Part shown: positions 11,871 through 22,989 of the stretch, piece after piece
How positions within the stretch are numbered: the first letter of the stretch is position 1
Layout: each line of letters opens with the position of its first letter
Assembly: GCA_002633025.1 (NCBI GenBank)
Contig: NMRB01000781.1
Span: 78,048 to 142,047, forward strand
Reading direction: 5' to 3'
Length of the DNA: 64,000 bases
Origin: Notospermus geniculatus
Lineage: Eukaryota > Nemertea > Pilidiophora > Heteronemertea > Lineidae
Made by a program: the position numbers and the translations under genes
Notes under the pieces: generated by a model
What the model was told of the DNA's origin: nothing
Database searches by the model: none
Seen by the model: the letters and a program-made list of their open reading frames with translations, nothing else

Positions 11871-12848
11871 TAAATTCCAAGTAAATTGCTGAAGCTTGGA
11901 AGGACTTTCCAAACCCTGTGAACAGTGGGGGATTTAGGGGGCCGCAGGAGGTGCACGATGGGTGCCTGTTGTGATCACCTCTGAAAGTGTTCATGGCATG
12001 GGGCAGTTAGTTTGTTGGATGCTGGACAAAGGGTGATTGTGTAAGCTCCCACACAGTGAGATGGCACTTACCAATATTTCGTACCTCGTTTTGTGAGCAA
12101 TTTTGAATGTTGATAAGACTTTTGACTGATTTGTGATAGCAACCTGAGCTTTTGAGAGGACTGGATCCATGAACATCCCATTTCTTCTGACTTATTTGCT
12201 TTGACTTGGACTGGATCGTGAAACTATTCTCACCCTTGTAAGCTTTTGATCAATGGGAAAAACACTCACTGTGTAGGTCTATTTCATTGTTTTATTGTCA
12301 GTCAAATCATAATTTAGGAAAGATGTTTGGGTATGATTTGATTGGTTTTAGCTTATGTGAGAAGTGACTGGGTGTCATGGTTCTCTGTCGTTCAGGCAGT
12401 TCTCTAGTGACTTGAATCATGTAGAAAATACTGAACTCTCATATTGATGATATTGTATGTTATCGGTTGATTTAAACTATGTATCAACTCCATGAATCTT
12501 GATGTAAAGTGATTTTGTTCAGCCTCTTGACTGGTGGGTGCTTGTAACTCTGGAAGTAGTTTTTCTTTTATTATAGTTGCAATACTTTGGATGCGGCGGC
12601 TATGGACGCCAAGTCGATGTTTTGAGATTTCAAGATAGAGAATGTCCAAATGAATAGAGGGAGGCATTACGGTATAATTTCATGAACTTGCATTTATGTA
12701 GGAGCAGATGAAATGGGTCACTTCTACAGGTCAGGCATTCCCCTATGATAGCTTCTATTTGAGGTGTAAACTGGGGCAGGCAAAGGGTCCTCCTATTCAC
12801 AGAGCAACTAAGACTTGAGGGTTTGTAACTTGTAAGTTGGAGTAATAA
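11871..12848. other. No gene recognised
   Basis: Unclassified spacer. A Met-started minus frame (12404-12667, 87 codons) is unrecognised and has no splice-bounded match to any family I know. Confidence 0.45.
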
Positions 12849-13235
12849 TTGAGTATCTGCTGTGGTGCAGTAGTAGAGGGGTCTCTGGCTAGCGGTCAGA
12901 AGGTCCCAGGTTTGATCGCCACTCAGCGTGAGACTTTGGCTACGTCTCTTTACGTCAATGGACGCACCCCACAGTATTCCTTTTATTCTTATGAGGAGCC
13001 CAGAAGTGTAGTCATGTTCGGTTCTCTGACTAGTGGTCAGAGGGTCCTGGGTTTGAATCCCAAGGGCGCGAGACTTTGGGCAACTATCTTTGCCTCACTG
13101 GCCTCTCTCCACCCAGGTGTATAAATGGGTACTGGTCGGAAATGCTCGATTGTAGTGCTGATTGGGCAGCTCATCTGAGTTCTACTGAAAGGTTTCAGGA
13201 CAGACTGGGGTTAAAATGTGAAGTCGGATGAGAAC
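12849..13235 (+). mobile_element. tRNA-derived SINE, two heads in tandem
   Basis: Two tRNA-like heads, each with a B box (ggtcccaggtttgatcgcc near 12902; ggtcctgggtttgaatccc near 13043), are followed by a shared body gagactttgg...ctcactggcc...ggaaatgctcga...gcagctcatctg. A related body without its A box is at 17002-17170. Confidence 0.75.
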
Positions 13236-14771
13236 CTCTACCGTTGTTGATATCAGACTATAAACCCAAACCCAAACTTTTTTTCCTTTCCTATGCTGTG
13301 ATAAACATGCTCATGTTAAGGGAGACCTCTATTGACAGTGCTGTTGAACTGCAGCTTATCAACCTCGCCCAAGTCGAATAACTCTCGTTCCCAGCAAGCC
13401 CTAGAAAAGCATTGTGAAAGAGGTAAAACAAGATACATTTATTTCAATTTTTTGGTTGTTCTGTTTATTCTTCTCTATATTCTTTCAAGTTAAACTTATT
13501 GTCTTGCCTTGCAATTTTTTCTTGAAAAAGTGTGTATTTTTTGGAAAAGTGCAATTTCTTTATGTTGGAACATTTCTCTAATGGAAATCTTTGGCTGTGC
13601 AAAATATGGTAAAAATAAATTTCCCTTTATGAGGTTTAGAACATTTTAGTTTGACATTGGTGAATAGTTTGAATGTGCTGTTTATTTTGGTCACTTTTAC
13701 TGATTGTGTGACGAAACCATCGTGATTTATAAATTCTAAATGATTGCTATGTTCATTGTAATTAATTTGTAAATGATAGAGAAAGTAGTGTTCATCAATG
13801 CTAATATATTTCTGAAATTCGAAATGTGATTTTACTACAATGTACATTATGGATATCTTGGATGTTTATTTACTGTATATTAGAATTTTTCACTTTTTCT
13901 TGTGGCTCCTTGTCGCCACATCACTTTCTTGTGCTCATCACAAGAGTACATTTACAGTTTAGACATTTCAGCAACATAGTGGTTAGTGTTATATGCTGAA
14001 ATCCTCATGAGCATTTCATTCTTACTGATCTTGTGAATTTAGGTTAAATGCAGGAATCAAAGGTGGAAAATGTTTTGGCCTCAGTGCATTCTCTATTACT
14101 GGTAGACTTTCATCCTGAAGACGAAATTGTGAAGGAGGCATGGTTGAAACCCCCTCATGGTTGGTTCATGGACCATTTCATTATATTGAGTGATACGGTC
14201 CTAGTACCAAATCAATGAAAAAATTTCACGTGTTAAACAAACCGTCTTAATTAAATGGTGTAACAAGGCCTACTACATGTAGATTTCATGAATTTTAGGC
14301 CTACGGTAGATTTTTTTTGAGAAATCAAAATGTGAAGTTCGATATGGTTTTTTGGGGTCACCCGATATATACTCAATTCTTGTTGTGGAAATGCACACTC
14401 AGATTCTCAGTGCTAATTGTCCTGAAGTGATTGCTGTGGTTGCAATATCATCAGACTTCTTAGAGAGTGTTTTAAAAAGTCAATTTTCGTGCATTGGAAG
14501 TTTAGTGAAACTTGCCATTAGACATGTTAGATGTGTCTTGGTATAACTTTATTGGCGGAAAGTCTGTTTTCAGGGTATCAGAACCATTCTTGTTGTGTGT
14601 ACCGTTGAAAAAAAAATGTGTAGGGTATCACTATCAGAAGAACTTGAGTGGCTATGGGTTAAAGCTTGTTTCCACAAAGTTTTTCATGGTTTGTGGTTCC
14701 CTCTGTACATAGTTGCAAAGTCTATCAACTCTTCACCACCTGTTGTGTTGCAAGTCGGAAGGATCACGCTG
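13236..14771. other. No gene recognised; one TGGACCATTTCATT fragment
   Basis: AT-rich, with short frames of no recognised family. At 14160-14185 a fragment tcatggaccatttcatt belongs to the palindrome family. Confidence 0.45.
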
Positions 14772-15025
14772 CAGGGTCGGATCCAGGGTTGACAGAAAGG
14801 AGGTGTAGCTTGATGGAGCTGGTGAGCACTGAGAGGGCGAAGCCCAAACGTGGGGGGAGGGGGGGTGACAATTTAAGTGCTTTTATAGATTCATTTTCCT
14901 GGCATCTGAGAGCAAAATACACAAATTTTTATGTGATTAAATTTTTTGCTAAAAAAGTCATTGCTCTGCCAAAAATGTGGTGAGGCGTACACCCTCCGCA
15001 CCCACGCCCCCTGGATCCGACCCTG
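14772..15025. mobile_element. 254-bp hAT-like MITE with CGCTG target duplication
   Basis: Ends CAGGGTCGGATCCAGGG and CCCTGGATCCGACCCTG are perfect 17-bp inverses. CGCTG flanks both sides (14767-14771, 15026-15030). CAGNG(T/G)CGGATCCAGGG ends are widespread in animal hAT-type MITEs; the 5-bp duplication matches the 1622 element. Confidence 0.85.
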
Positions 15026-15396
15026 CGCTGCCTGTGAAATCAGCTGAGTGAAAAATGGCTTTGAAAGTCAATGAGAATCTGATCCTCATACAGATGACTG
15101 CCAAAAGAATTTACCTCGCTTAGAATCGGATTACCTGCATACAACCTTCTGATCAGATTAAGTATAAAGGTGGCCAGTTGTAGTTGCTGCACCAGTTATT
15201 ATTATGGTACAATGACATTTACAGTATAACAAGTTGTACTTAGTATGTAAATTTGTTTTTGTAGTGTTAAACACACCAACATTGTTAAGTAGTAGGTCCT
15301 AGCTCATCTGCATAATTTGTTTGACTATAGTTCAAGGACCACGTCTTGAAAGCATGTAGGTACCGGTACCTCCACGTTGAAAGATACTCTGGGCAG

Positions 15397-15531
15397 TACG
15401 CACCAACGAAGATTATCTTTGAACTCAGGTTGAGCCACAACTTTTCCATTTTCACATCATGCCCTGGCAAATTTGATGAATTGAAAAGTTGTGGCTCAAC
15501 CTGAGTTCAAGATAATCTTCGTTGGTGCATA
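15397..15531. mobile_element. 135-bp near-perfect palindrome
   Basis: Arms tacgcaccaacgaagattat...gagccacaacttttc are mirrored with very few changes around a 30-bp loop. Likely a MITE; no clear target duplication. Confidence 0.75.
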
Positions 15532-15564
15532 CAGCCCTCTGTGTTCCATAAAATCATGGAGGTA

Positions 15565-15738
15565 CAGTCAACGTCGCAAATAACGGCCTTGCATATACCG
15601 GACAATGCCTATAACGTACTGAAACTGGAAGTCCCGGCCCCGTTTTACAATGCATTGGCCATATACATATAACAGACTTTGCATATAACGGACAAAAATT
15701 GCAGGTCCCAATCAGTACGTTATAGGCGACGTTGACTG
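15565..15738. mobile_element. 174-bp pogo/Tigger-like MITE, TA-flanked
   Basis: Ends CAGTCAACGTCGCAAATAACG and CGTTATAGGCGACGTTGACTG with TA on both sides. The subterminal word catataacggacaa is repeated. The flanking ggaggta / cttcagttgaaagatactct resembles 15357-15390 without the element, i.e. a likely empty site. Confidence 0.85.
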
Positions 15739-16001
15739 TACTTCAGTTGAAAGATACTCTGTACAGTGTTATATCTAGGCCATTTTAGAGTGGCGCCGTG
15801 CCATGGCCCTAAAGGGGCGCCACTGTGCCCTTTTAACCCCCTTGGGCGCCATGCCCCTAAAAAAAATTTTTTTAAAGGTTTTAGTACCCCCAGACCCTCT
15901 GTCATGGTCCCTTTTGGTCATATCACCTTAGAAACTGGCTTACCGGTAAATTGGCTGTTGACAGGAGTTGTAGGGACCTTTTTAACTGGCAAGCTTCTCA
16001 A

Positions 16002-16611
16002 ATTCCGTTAGTAGAAATGTCGCGAATGAAAAGTACCCTTTTCTTGGTTGAAGTGCCCTTTTCACAAAGTTTGCACCGTGCCCTTCTGAAATCCTAGATA
16101 TAACACTGCTGTATTCCATTCTTTCAATGCAATGAGATTAGCTTGGGGCAGTTTACAGTTACAAAATACTCGTGATAGAAGTATGAAGTGAGAGTGCTAT
16201 GGCAAGCACCGTGTTTGGCATATAAGCTGTGTAGTATTTTTGTAGTGGAACACGAAGATAAAGTAGGCCTTACTGGCTCATGTACGGTACGTACCGTAAA
16301 GCGAAATATTTTCGCGTCCTAAGTGTTCGCGTATGGCCGAAAAATCCCACATTCGCGGGGAGAAATATTCGCGGTGAAGGGCCTTTGTCAAGTTTTCCGC
16401 ATGGCGGGGTATCAATGGAGAATGTATTCACGGAGAAAAATTTTGGCGGGCTCCGATGCAGTTCGCGATTTTCGCGAGAATTTTTCCCCGCGAACATATT
16501 TCGCTTTACGGTAATCCTTCTTTGACCAAAGTTGGAGGAACGCCACATAAAAAGTCATTCTGCTCCATTGTTCCATTCACGGTGGTGTGGTGGTGGTTCG
16601 TGTCTCCAACT
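16002..16611. repeat. Duplicated segment, copy 1 (contains MITE)
   Basis: From attccgttagtagaaatgtc to gttcgtgtctccaact. It matches 16613-17001 except for a 218-bp insertion plus duplicated TA, and one extra T (gtttac / gttac). The copies meet at a single N at 16612. Confidence 0.95.
16294..16511. mobile_element. 218-bp MITE with TA duplication and visible empty site
   Basis: Ends CCGTAAAGCGAAATATTTTC and its inverse ...ATTTCGCTTTACGG; TA at 16292-16293 and 16512-16513. The second copy of the duplication has the uninterrupted site ggtacgTAatcc at 16902-16903. Repeats of ttcgcg fill the interior. Related in end sequence to 25445-25642 and 41114-41340. Confidence 0.95.
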
Positions 16612-16612
16612 N

Positions 16613-17001
16613 ATTCCGTTAGTAGAAATGTCGCGAATGAAAAGTACCCTTTTCTTGGTTGAAGTGCCCTTTTCACAAAGTTTGCACCATGCCCTTCTGA
16701 AATCCTAGATATAACACTGCTGTATTCCATTCTTTCAATGCAATGAGATTAGCTTGGGGCAGTTACAGTTACAAAATACTCGTGATAGAAGTATGAAGTG
16801 AGAGTGCTATGGCAAGCACCGTGTTTGGCATATAAGCTGTGTAGTATTTTTGTAGTGGAACACGAAGATAAAGTAGGCCTTACTGGCTCATGTACGGTAC
16901 GTAATCCTTCTTTGACCAAAGTTGGAGGAACGCCACATAAAAAGTTATTCTGCTCCATTGTTCCATTCACGGTGGTGTGGTGGTGGTTCGTGTCTCCAAC
17001 T
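16613..17001. repeat. Duplicated segment, copy 2 (empty MITE site)
   Basis: Same as 16002-16611 without the 16294 MITE. Downstream sequence continues uninterrupted into a SINE, which suggests that copy 2 is the version contiguous with the right flank. Confidence 0.95.
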
Positions 17002-17180
17002 AGCAGTCACATCAGAGGGTCCCATGCTCGAATCCCACTGTGGTGTGAAATTCATTGGGCGAGTCTCTTTGCATTGGCGTCTCTCACCGGTCGGAAATGC
17101 TCAGATAGCACTGAATGAGCAGCTCATCTGTGTTCTATGGGTACTTGAAGGTTTCAGGATACAAAGCTGGGGTCAGTCCA
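17002..17180 (+). mobile_element. tRNA-derived SINE fragment
   Basis: B-box-like gtcccatgctcgaatccca followed by the body gcgagtctctttgcattggc...ggaaatgctcagat...gcagctcatctg, the same family as 12849-13235. Confidence 0.7.
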
Positions 17181-17195
17181 CCCGCAATGTACAGG

Positions 17196-17330
17196 CCACT
17201 GAAACAATATTACATGTATGTCAATGAGGGGTTTTAGCCTGGTCCGCAGGCTCGAAGAAATCGTTGATGTTGTCAGTAAATCAGGACCTGGTTAAAAGCC
17301 CTCATTGACATTCACGCATTGTTTCAGTGG
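17196..17330. mobile_element. Palindromic MITE, ccactgaaac ends
   Basis: Ends ccactgaaacaat and attgtttcagtgg with tgtcaatgaggggttttag and its inverse inside; total 135 bp. Confidence 0.7.
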
Positions 17331-18294
17331 TCTCTGATTGACTGAAGTGATAGCTGAGTAATTACCAAGCACACTGTAGTGTGCAGTCAGTATACCTATC
17401 ACTTCAATTTCACATGTTCCTATCAATTCTTAGTGGAGACCTTTTATCATTCGAGGAGTTGACAAATTGACTGTGACATTACTTCACCTCCACATCAAAA
17501 GGAATTCCATTGTTCAGTTCCTCTGCTCCCAAACAACATCTCAGTAAATTCCATGTGTTACTTTATCACTAGATTGTTCAGCTTCAAAATACTGCATTCA
17601 GTCATAAAATATTTCAGGGTAAAACCCTAGCAAACTGTTTTAATAAATGAAATTCATTAACTTTTTCTGATAAAGTCTACTTATTTTTAAAAAATGAAAG
17701 AAAATTTCCTCTTTGATATTTTGTCAATATTTGTATATTGCACGTGTAAATAAGATAGTGAAGTGACTATTATTGTCTGAGTTTTAATTTTGTCTTTCCA
17801 TGGTCAATCAGTTATGGCACCGTCTTTGTGTCCTCAGCGTGCTTCAAGACGAAAGGATTCAAAGTCTCGTTTCCGATCTTTCCGCGAGGGCTTTCAATTG
17901 GAAGTCCTCTGGTGTGATCGGAAACAATTGCTTTGACTTGGAAACCCACTTGGTGAAATCGGGAACCAGTCTTGTCTCATGTTGGACTCTCACCACCAAT
18001 GACAGACGGGCAGCCTGCATCATCACTTTGGAAGTTTGAACATCAGGAAAAACACTCCGGTCTGATCGTCAACTGATAAGCGATCGAAGTCAGTGAAGTG
18101 AAATCTCCGACGGGTCAGTCGTCGGATGATCGACTCCTCGGCGTTCTGAAAAATTTCCATCCGCTCAGTCAGGATTCCTGAGTCAACTCCTTGATCGCCC
18201 GTACCTTGGGGTGTTTAGTTTTAAAGCATGTTCATACAAGAAATATAACTGGGCGACTATAAGGAGAACCTCTGATCCTAGATATCTGTAAGAA
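17331..18294. other. No gene recognised
   Basis: Mostly AT-rich to 17800. The stretch 17800-18180 is GC-richer, and two overlapping plus-strand frames stay open (17800-18039, and a shorter Arg/Ser-rich one from 17814). I recognise neither. Confidence 0.4.
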
Positions 18295-18384
18295 GACCTC
18301 AGTGGCTCAGTGTATAAGTGCTAGGCCACCAAGCAAGAGGGTGAGGTTCGAATCCTACTGGCAAGAGACTTTTTCCTATTTTTT
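18295..18384 (+). mobile_element. tRNA-like SINE head
   Basis: A-box-like cagtggctcagtgtataagt and B-box gaggttcgaatcctac, spaced as in a tRNA, but no pairing acceptor stem. Confidence 0.6.
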
Positions 18385-19080
18385 ACCCCGCTTGGCCCAT
18401 AGGCCAAAAGGGCTTATGCTGTGCTTGGCGCCTTTAGTGGTGGTCTGTCGTGCGTTAGTGCGTGCGTGCGTGTGTCCGTAAACTTTTCTCTTGTCAGATG
18501 CATAGCGCCTTCAGTTTTTGACCGATCATTTTCATATTGCATATGGGTGTGTATGACCACAAAATCTAGGTCAAGTTCGATTTTGGGTGCGATGCGATTC
18601 CTACTTTGGCCAGTAGGGGGCGTTTTGTGAAAAAATTCAAAGGCCTGTATTTTGCGAATGGCTTGAGCTATCACGATGAAACTTTGTACGCATGTACCTC
18701 TAGTTTGTGGTGACTTGCACACGAAGTTTTGGTGCAATCTGATTCTCCACTTTGCCACTAGGGGGCCAAAATGAAAATATCAAATTTTTCCTTGTCAGAT
18801 GGATAGTGCCTTCAGTTTTTGAAGGATCATTTTCATATTGCATAAAGGTGTGTATGACCAAAAAAAATAGGTCAAGTTCGATTTTGGGTGCGATGCGATT
18901 CCTATTTTGGTAGGTAGGGGGCGTTTTGTGAAAACCTTAAAAGGACTATATTTTGATCATCGTTTGAGCTATTGTATTGAACCGTTGCATGTATCTACCT
19001 CTAGGTTGTAGTGACTTCCTGACGAAGTATTGGTGAAATCTAATTCTTGACTTTGCCGCCAGGAGGCCAAAACCAAACTC
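18385..19080 (+). repeat. Tandem-unit repeat F5, about 300-bp period
   Basis: Opens cccgcttggcccataggcca and gtgcgtgcgtgcgtgtg. The word cttgtcagatg recurs at about 18493 and 18794. Each unit carries gtaggtcaagttcgattttgggtgcgatgc-type sequence and a cagtagggggcg word. A truncated inverse copy is at 50802-51042. Confidence 0.8.
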
Positions 19081-19429
19081 GCAAAATCTGCTATGTACGC
19101 TTTGGTCACAGATATTGTCAAAGATGGCTTGTATGGGATTCTGATATGGCTTATGCTTTCCACCACTGTGCTCAAAAAGCCAAGCGGGCACAGTGCCTTT
19201 GGCACTATTTTTTCACATCAACGTGCCCGGCAGTCTGCTGGAGTGTCCTGGCCAGCCCCTCCGGCAATTTTTAGTTCTTTATTCACCCGCTAGGGGCGCT
19301 ATTCGTGGTTCTATTTTGCCATCGCCGCCTACCCTACCCTAGTTCCGGATTTTCCTGCTAGGTGGCGCTGTTCGAGGTTCTTTTTCCCCTGGATTGGCTG
19401 TTCGTTAGTTCCTTTTTCGACCACAAGGA

Positions 19430-19545
19430 GGATTGATTGACGCAGTACATGGCTGGGGCACCCTGTAGAGACCAATAAATGATTTCTGGCCTCTACAGGG
19501 TGTCCCGTTTTTAAATGGGCGCCATTTAACAATGCTTAAAAGCAT
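19430..19545. repeat. Inverted repeat
   Basis: accctgtagag and ctctacagggt face each other across 19 bp; sequence similarity beyond this is weak. Confidence 0.5.
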
Positions 19546-19722
19546 TGTTGGGGATGTGAAGAATTTAAAAGCACAATATCCTAACTTCAATTTCAAAGGC
19601 TTGTTGTACTTGACTCGATGACTCTATGACTCGAAGGCGCGAAGAAGGCCACTTAAATTTCCTGTATATTGATGGGTGCATGCCTTATTTTAATTCGAGT
19701 TCCACTTCAAAACACTGGGATA

Positions 19723-19966
19723 AGCCTAGTTTATACTTCGACGCAAGACAATCGGCGTCCGACGCCCGATCAAAACTGGACGCCGACTTCGCAGAATTGA
19801 TTCACAGTCCGGCGTACTTTAGCTACGGCGACCCGTTATGAAATGACTCAAGTAATTACAGCCTCGCGATTAGACGCCGACCAAATCGCACGACGGGGTC
19901 GGCGTCGAACGCAAGATCGCGCGTCGGTCGCCAGCGATGGTCGTGCGTCGAAATATAAACAAGGCT
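19723..19966. mobile_element. 244-bp MITE, AGCCTAGTTTATACTTCGACG family, copy 1
   Basis: Ends AGCCTAGTTTATACTTCGACG and ...CGTCGAAATATAAACAAGGCT. Same length and body as 42153-42396. Flanks ATA / TTA are an imperfect 3-bp duplication. The interior is rich in cggcgtc words. Confidence 0.88.
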
Positions 19967-20351
19967 TTACGATGCAACATTTTTAGGAAGATGAAATGAG
20001 CCACCTCTGGCATATTTTTATAACCATCGTTAGACATGTTAAACCACATACCTATTCCCATGTTTAGTATAACTCTAAAGCCGTGACGTCATTGGCGTTT
20101 AGAATGCACGATTGTGGTTGTGCGTGAAGCAGCGGAATTCATTCAAAACTTTTTTTTTCGTACAAGTGGTTGAAGAAGTACAGTCCAAGAATTTGATTTT
20201 CATTACATAATAAAAAATATCAAAGAATTGTAAATTGTTCCAAGATCTGAAACTCTTCGCCCAAGATTGTCACGTGCGTCTTGCCAAGATGCAAGTGACC
20301 ACAAAACTGGTGACGTCATGAAGTACATCAACAACCCGGGTGCATTTCGTC

Positions 20352-21045
20352 ATTTTTATGCCCCCGCTGCAACGCAGTCGGGGGCATTATGTCGTCACCC
20401 GTTACGTCCGTCGTCGTCGTCCGTTTATTGTTTCCGTTCATTTAAAAGAGAACTGTTCGTCCGATCAAATTGATTTTTGGTATGCATGTTGGGGGTGACT
20501 AGAGGAAGGTTCCTTTCGAAAATGGCCGCGCTCCGATTTCCAATATGGCTACCAGAGCCGCCATCTAGAAATTGGTTTCCGTCGATTTCAGGGAAAACTG
20601 TTTCTCCGATCAAATTGATTTTCGGTATGCATGTTGGGGGTGACTAGAGGAAGGTTCCTTTCGAAAACGGCCGTGCTGCGATTTACAATATGGCCACTAG
20701 AACCACCATCTTGAAATAAGATTCCGTCAATTTCAGGGAGACGCGTTTGTCTGATCCTATTGACTTTTTGTATGTATGTTGAGGGCGACTCAAGTAAGGT
20801 TCCTTATGAAAATGGCTGCATTTCAATTTACAATAAGGCCGCCAGAGCTGACATCTTGAAATCAGATTCCGTCAATTTCAGGAATGTACTATTTGTCCGG
20901 TGATATTGGTTTTTGGTATGCATGTTCCCTGATATTGACGGAATCTGATTTCAACATAACTTGACTGGAGGTTCGCCCAACTCAACATACACGCGGGGGC
21001 ATATGCCACGCTTTGCGTTGCTCTTGTCATGGATTTACTTTTTGC
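20352..21045 (+). repeat. Tandem-unit repeat F4, about 145-bp period
   Basis: Opens with a hairpin atgcccccgctgc/gcagtcgggggcat and cgtccgtcgtcgtcgtccgt. Units with ggtatgcatgttgggggtga and gttcctttcgaaaa repeat near 20480, 20625, 20770 and 20915. It closes gggggcatatgccacgcttt gcgttgctcttg, which is also the border of the F2 repeats. Confidence 0.85.
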
Positions 21046-21600
21046 CTGGCAGCTCTGACACATTGGGAAACTTCCGGCATAGAACATGCAGTAGGATCAT
21101 TGCTCAAAAGGGCTGAAAATTACCGCTATACCTCCTCCGGGGTGTGCAATAGGGAGACAAGACCAATTCCAACAACTTTTCAAAAGGGACTCATAGTAAA
21201 TTCTCAAGGACTTAGGAGCTATAGGCCTAGTTCGAGGCCACCCTTCATTTCATGATTTACGCTGAATATCAACTTCACTACACTTCTTGGTAGCTGGGGA
21301 CACTACGTCAGTCCACTTCCGCCGTTGATCCACACCACAGTACTTCTTAGAAATAACCAGCTGAATTTCATAGAATAATTTTGGCGGTCATCGAGTCATC
21401 GCGCCATCGAGTCTTCGCGTCATCGAGTCAAGTACAACAAGCCGATTTCAAATGTTTGCATCTGAATATGAAAGCCCGACAGCTTCCAAATATAGACTTG
21501 GAGTTTGATGTGTTTTATGCGTCATACTGGTACAAATTTACCTGTCTATACTCCGCTCACACATAGGAAATGACAAGCATACACTGATACAGTGCAATGT

Positions 21601-21965
21601 GGAGCAGCGTAGTCTAGTGGTGAAGGTCTTGGTCTTGCGATCGAAAGGTTGTGAGTTCAAGCCCCGTCACTGCCATGTCTGTTTGGAACCTTAGGCAAGT
21701 TCCTTTACCTTGATTGCTTCGTCCTTCTCATGAGATGTAAAACCGAGGTCTCATGTGCCATCCGTGGAATGGTGCACGTAAAAGATCCTGTAGCATCTTT
21801 CGAAGAAGAGTAGCTGCGTTAGCGGCGGTGCTGACAGACAATAGTCTGAAAAGCTCAAATGAGCGCTTAGTAGCTGCTCCTTGAGTACTCCAGAAAGGTT
21901 TCTGTGAAGACCGTGCTTTGACAGGGAAACCTGGAAAGGTGCGAATAATACTCACGCCACACCAT
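21601..21965 (+). mobile_element. tRNA-derived SINE
   Basis: Head agcgtagtctagtggtgaag ... gtgagttcaagcccc has A- and B-box spacing. The body includes gaggtctcatgtgccatcc and gtgcacgtaaaagatcctg, the (t/c)gtaaaagatcc word common in marine invertebrate SINEs and also present in the 36244 copy. Confidence 0.75.
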
Positions 21966-22376
21966 ACCAGTATGAACTGACCTTCAGCCAATCACTTCAG
22001 ACCGAAATATTGTTGCTGTGAAGATTTGACCTCGGAATGAATGAAAACAAAACACCACAAATGCTGCAATCTCAATTTTTTTTCATTGATTCAAAAATTC
22101 ATGTTTATATCTATTGGAACATGGATTTTCTCTCAATAAATACAATTTACATTCATAGATTTTCACATGACAGATCACCTCTGTATCTGACTCTCAAACA
22201 TAACTCATTACACAAACAAACAACTTGAGACAGAACAGACAAAAAATACATTTGTATGACTGGTAGAAACAATTCATCAAGGTGCTACATGTATCTCTAC
22301 GCGGGAGCTTACTTGCACAAGTAAATGACTATTTCTATTGGCAAACTATGGGGAGTCATTTGTGTCATTGGTCTTA

Positions 22377-22983
22377 AACCCCTTTCACACCAGACCTGCG
22401 TAGTTGCGTTGTGCAGCGTACCGAGTACACTGACATTAGGCTGCGAACTCATGAAATAAATGTTGCTACGCGCAGGATCGAGTACTGGGACCTTATTCAC
22501 GAAGCTTCTGTAACTTACGGAAGTGCGCAAACTATTGTCCTTTAGCGGACAAGCTATTGTTCACTATCAGCCTGACAAAGGATTTGCGTACCCTTAAAGT
22601 TACGGGGGCTTTGTGAATAAGGTCCCCGGTCCCTTAACCCACACTAAGCAAAAGTACGCAACACTACACCCTTCCATAAGTCACACTACGCCAGCCTCAA
22701 AGGATTTTTCATCGGACTGCTGAAGGGTAGTGTACTATTGCGTAGGCATGGCGTACAGTAGCGAAGTGTTGCGTACCGGTACACTTGCGTAAAAACTGCG
22801 TACTTTCTGCGTCCAGTGCTCTACGCTGAAAGTATGCGAAAAAAGTAACCATGTTTAATTTTTTTGCGTCCACCTCGCGTACCCCTTTGCGTCCCTAGGT
22901 GTATTGCCTTAGGCCAGCGTAAGTTTGGCGTAGTCGGTACACCGAACTACGCAACTCTACGTAGGCCCGGTGTGAAAGGGGCT
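22377..22983. mobile_element. 607-bp MITE, TTA duplication, with a nested MITE
   Basis: Ends AACCCCTTTCACACC and GGTGTGAAAGGGGCT with TTA on both sides (22374-22376, 22984-22986). The interior has many tacgca/tgcgta words. Another MITE occupies 22487-22626. Confidence 0.85.
22487..22626. mobile_element. 140-bp MITE, GGGACCTTATTCACGAAGC ends
   Basis: Ends GGGACCTTATTCACGAAGCT and ctttgtgaataaggtccc, in the GGGGCCGTATTCATAAA end-class. 25191-25308 is a close relative with the arms in the other orientation. Confidence 0.85.
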
Positions 22984-22989
22984 TTAGCT

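Larger units (their letters stand above)
19585..21460. mobile_element. About 1.9-kb composite with distant inverted ends
   Basis: ggcttgttgtacttgactcg near 19601 is mirrored by cgagtcaagtacaacaagcc near 21424, with related gactcgatgac words inside each end. The interval holds a 244-bp MITE (19723-19966) and the F4 repeat (20352-21045). It may be a TIR element later hit by both. Confidence 0.55.

Noticed and set aside
18300-18380. Possible tRNA gene (A and B boxes)
   Set aside because: Acceptor stem does not pair and the sequence runs on into a repeat; treated as a SINE head. The same holds for the heads at 11868, 12902, 13043, 21601, 36244 and 42111.
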